Shown here: piece by piece, positions 9,010 through 9,116 of the stretch
Layout: every line of letters begins with the position of its first letter
Numbering within the stretch: position 1 is the first letter of the stretch
Source: an uncultured Collinsella sp.
Lineage (GTDB): Bacteria > Actinomycetota > Coriobacteriia > Coriobacteriales > Coriobacteriaceae
Direction: 5' to 3'
Length of the DNA stretch: 9,116 nt
Assembly: GCA_902496335.1 (NCBI GenBank)
Contig: CABVAO010000052.1
Location: 1-9,116 of the forward strand
Notes under the pieces: generated by a model
The model's input: the letters and a program-made list of their open reading frames with translations, nothing else
Database searches by the model: none
What the model was told of the DNA's origin: nothing
Position numbers and translations under genes: made by a program

Positions 9010-9086
9010 GTGGCTGGCTGAGAGTGCCGCTGGACAGTTAGTTCAGATTTGTATTTTTGTGGGTAGCGCGCAGAGATGTGGTGTAA

Positions 9087-9108
9087 GAGGCGGGGAATGC
9101 CCCGCCTC
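9087..9108. other. 9-bp GC-rich hairpin near the window edge
   Basis: GAGGCGGGG (9087-9095) and CCCCGCCTC (9100-9108) pair perfectly around AATG. It is followed by CGCCCTTT, where the window ends, so whether a T run continues cannot be seen. It may be a terminator of a gene reading in from the right, or the start of another repeat. Confidence 0.45.
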
Positions 9109-9116
9109 CGCCCTTT

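Larger units (their letters stand above)
8772..9116. other. 345-bp stretch without a gene at the 3' end of carB
   Basis: No convincing reading frame with a ribosome binding site was found on either strand. The stretch holds the 26-bp inverted repeat (8784-8872), a small 6-bp stem (ACGGTG at 8874-8879 with CACCGT at 8889-8894), two terminator-like hairpins (8946-8966 and 8972-9009) and a 9-bp hairpin at 9087-9108. Positions 9011-9086 show nothing I can name. No tRNA fold is evident. Confidence 0.6.

Overview
The window reads as a chromosomal stretch of a GC-rich (about 60%) bacterium. The best guess is a gut Coriobacteriia of the Collinsella type. That guess rests on codon use, the style of the proteins, an actinobacterial-style PyrR site lying on the carA ribosome binding site, and long perfect hairpins between genes; it is inference, not a database match. 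All five genes lie on the + strand. No rRNA, tRNA, CRISPR array, transposase or phage gene is visible.

Positions 1-735: a Nudix hydrolase of the ADP-ribose pyrophosphatase type with a perfect Nudix box and an extra acidic N-terminal segment. An 83-bp gap follows, holding a perfect 12-bp inverted repeat. Positions 819-3570: a two-gene unit made of a single-polypeptide type I ABC exporter (membrane domain fused to ATPase) and, 19 bp later, an unrecognised single-span membrane protein. The unit ends in an intrinsic terminator (3577-3617).

Positions 3571-3852: a 282-bp control region. The terminator runs directly into a 107-bp element with perfect 37-bp arms (3609-3715), each arm being itself palindromic at its ends. 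An AT-rich stretch with a possible promoter follows, then a hairpin matching the PyrR RNA-binding loop, whose lower stem takes up half of the carA Shine-Dalgarno sequence.

Positions 3853-8771: carA and carB, the glutaminase and synthetase subunits of carbamoyl-phosphate synthetase, which feeds pyrimidine and arginine synthesis. Both have intact catalytic motifs. CarA is unusually long (501 aa) because of an N-terminal extension, an insertion of about 36 residues in the glutaminase domain and a C-terminal tail. The PyrR-type loop suggests that pyrimidine nucleotides repress carA translation, and the CarB allosteric domain would give a second, enzyme-level control.

Positions 8772-9116: no gene seen. 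The stretch holds a perfect 26-bp inverted repeat, a short terminator-like hairpin, a strong intrinsic terminator (8972-9009) and another hairpin cut close by the window edge. The points most worth following are the nested palindromic element, the PyrR/Shine-Dalgarno overlap and the CarA insertion.
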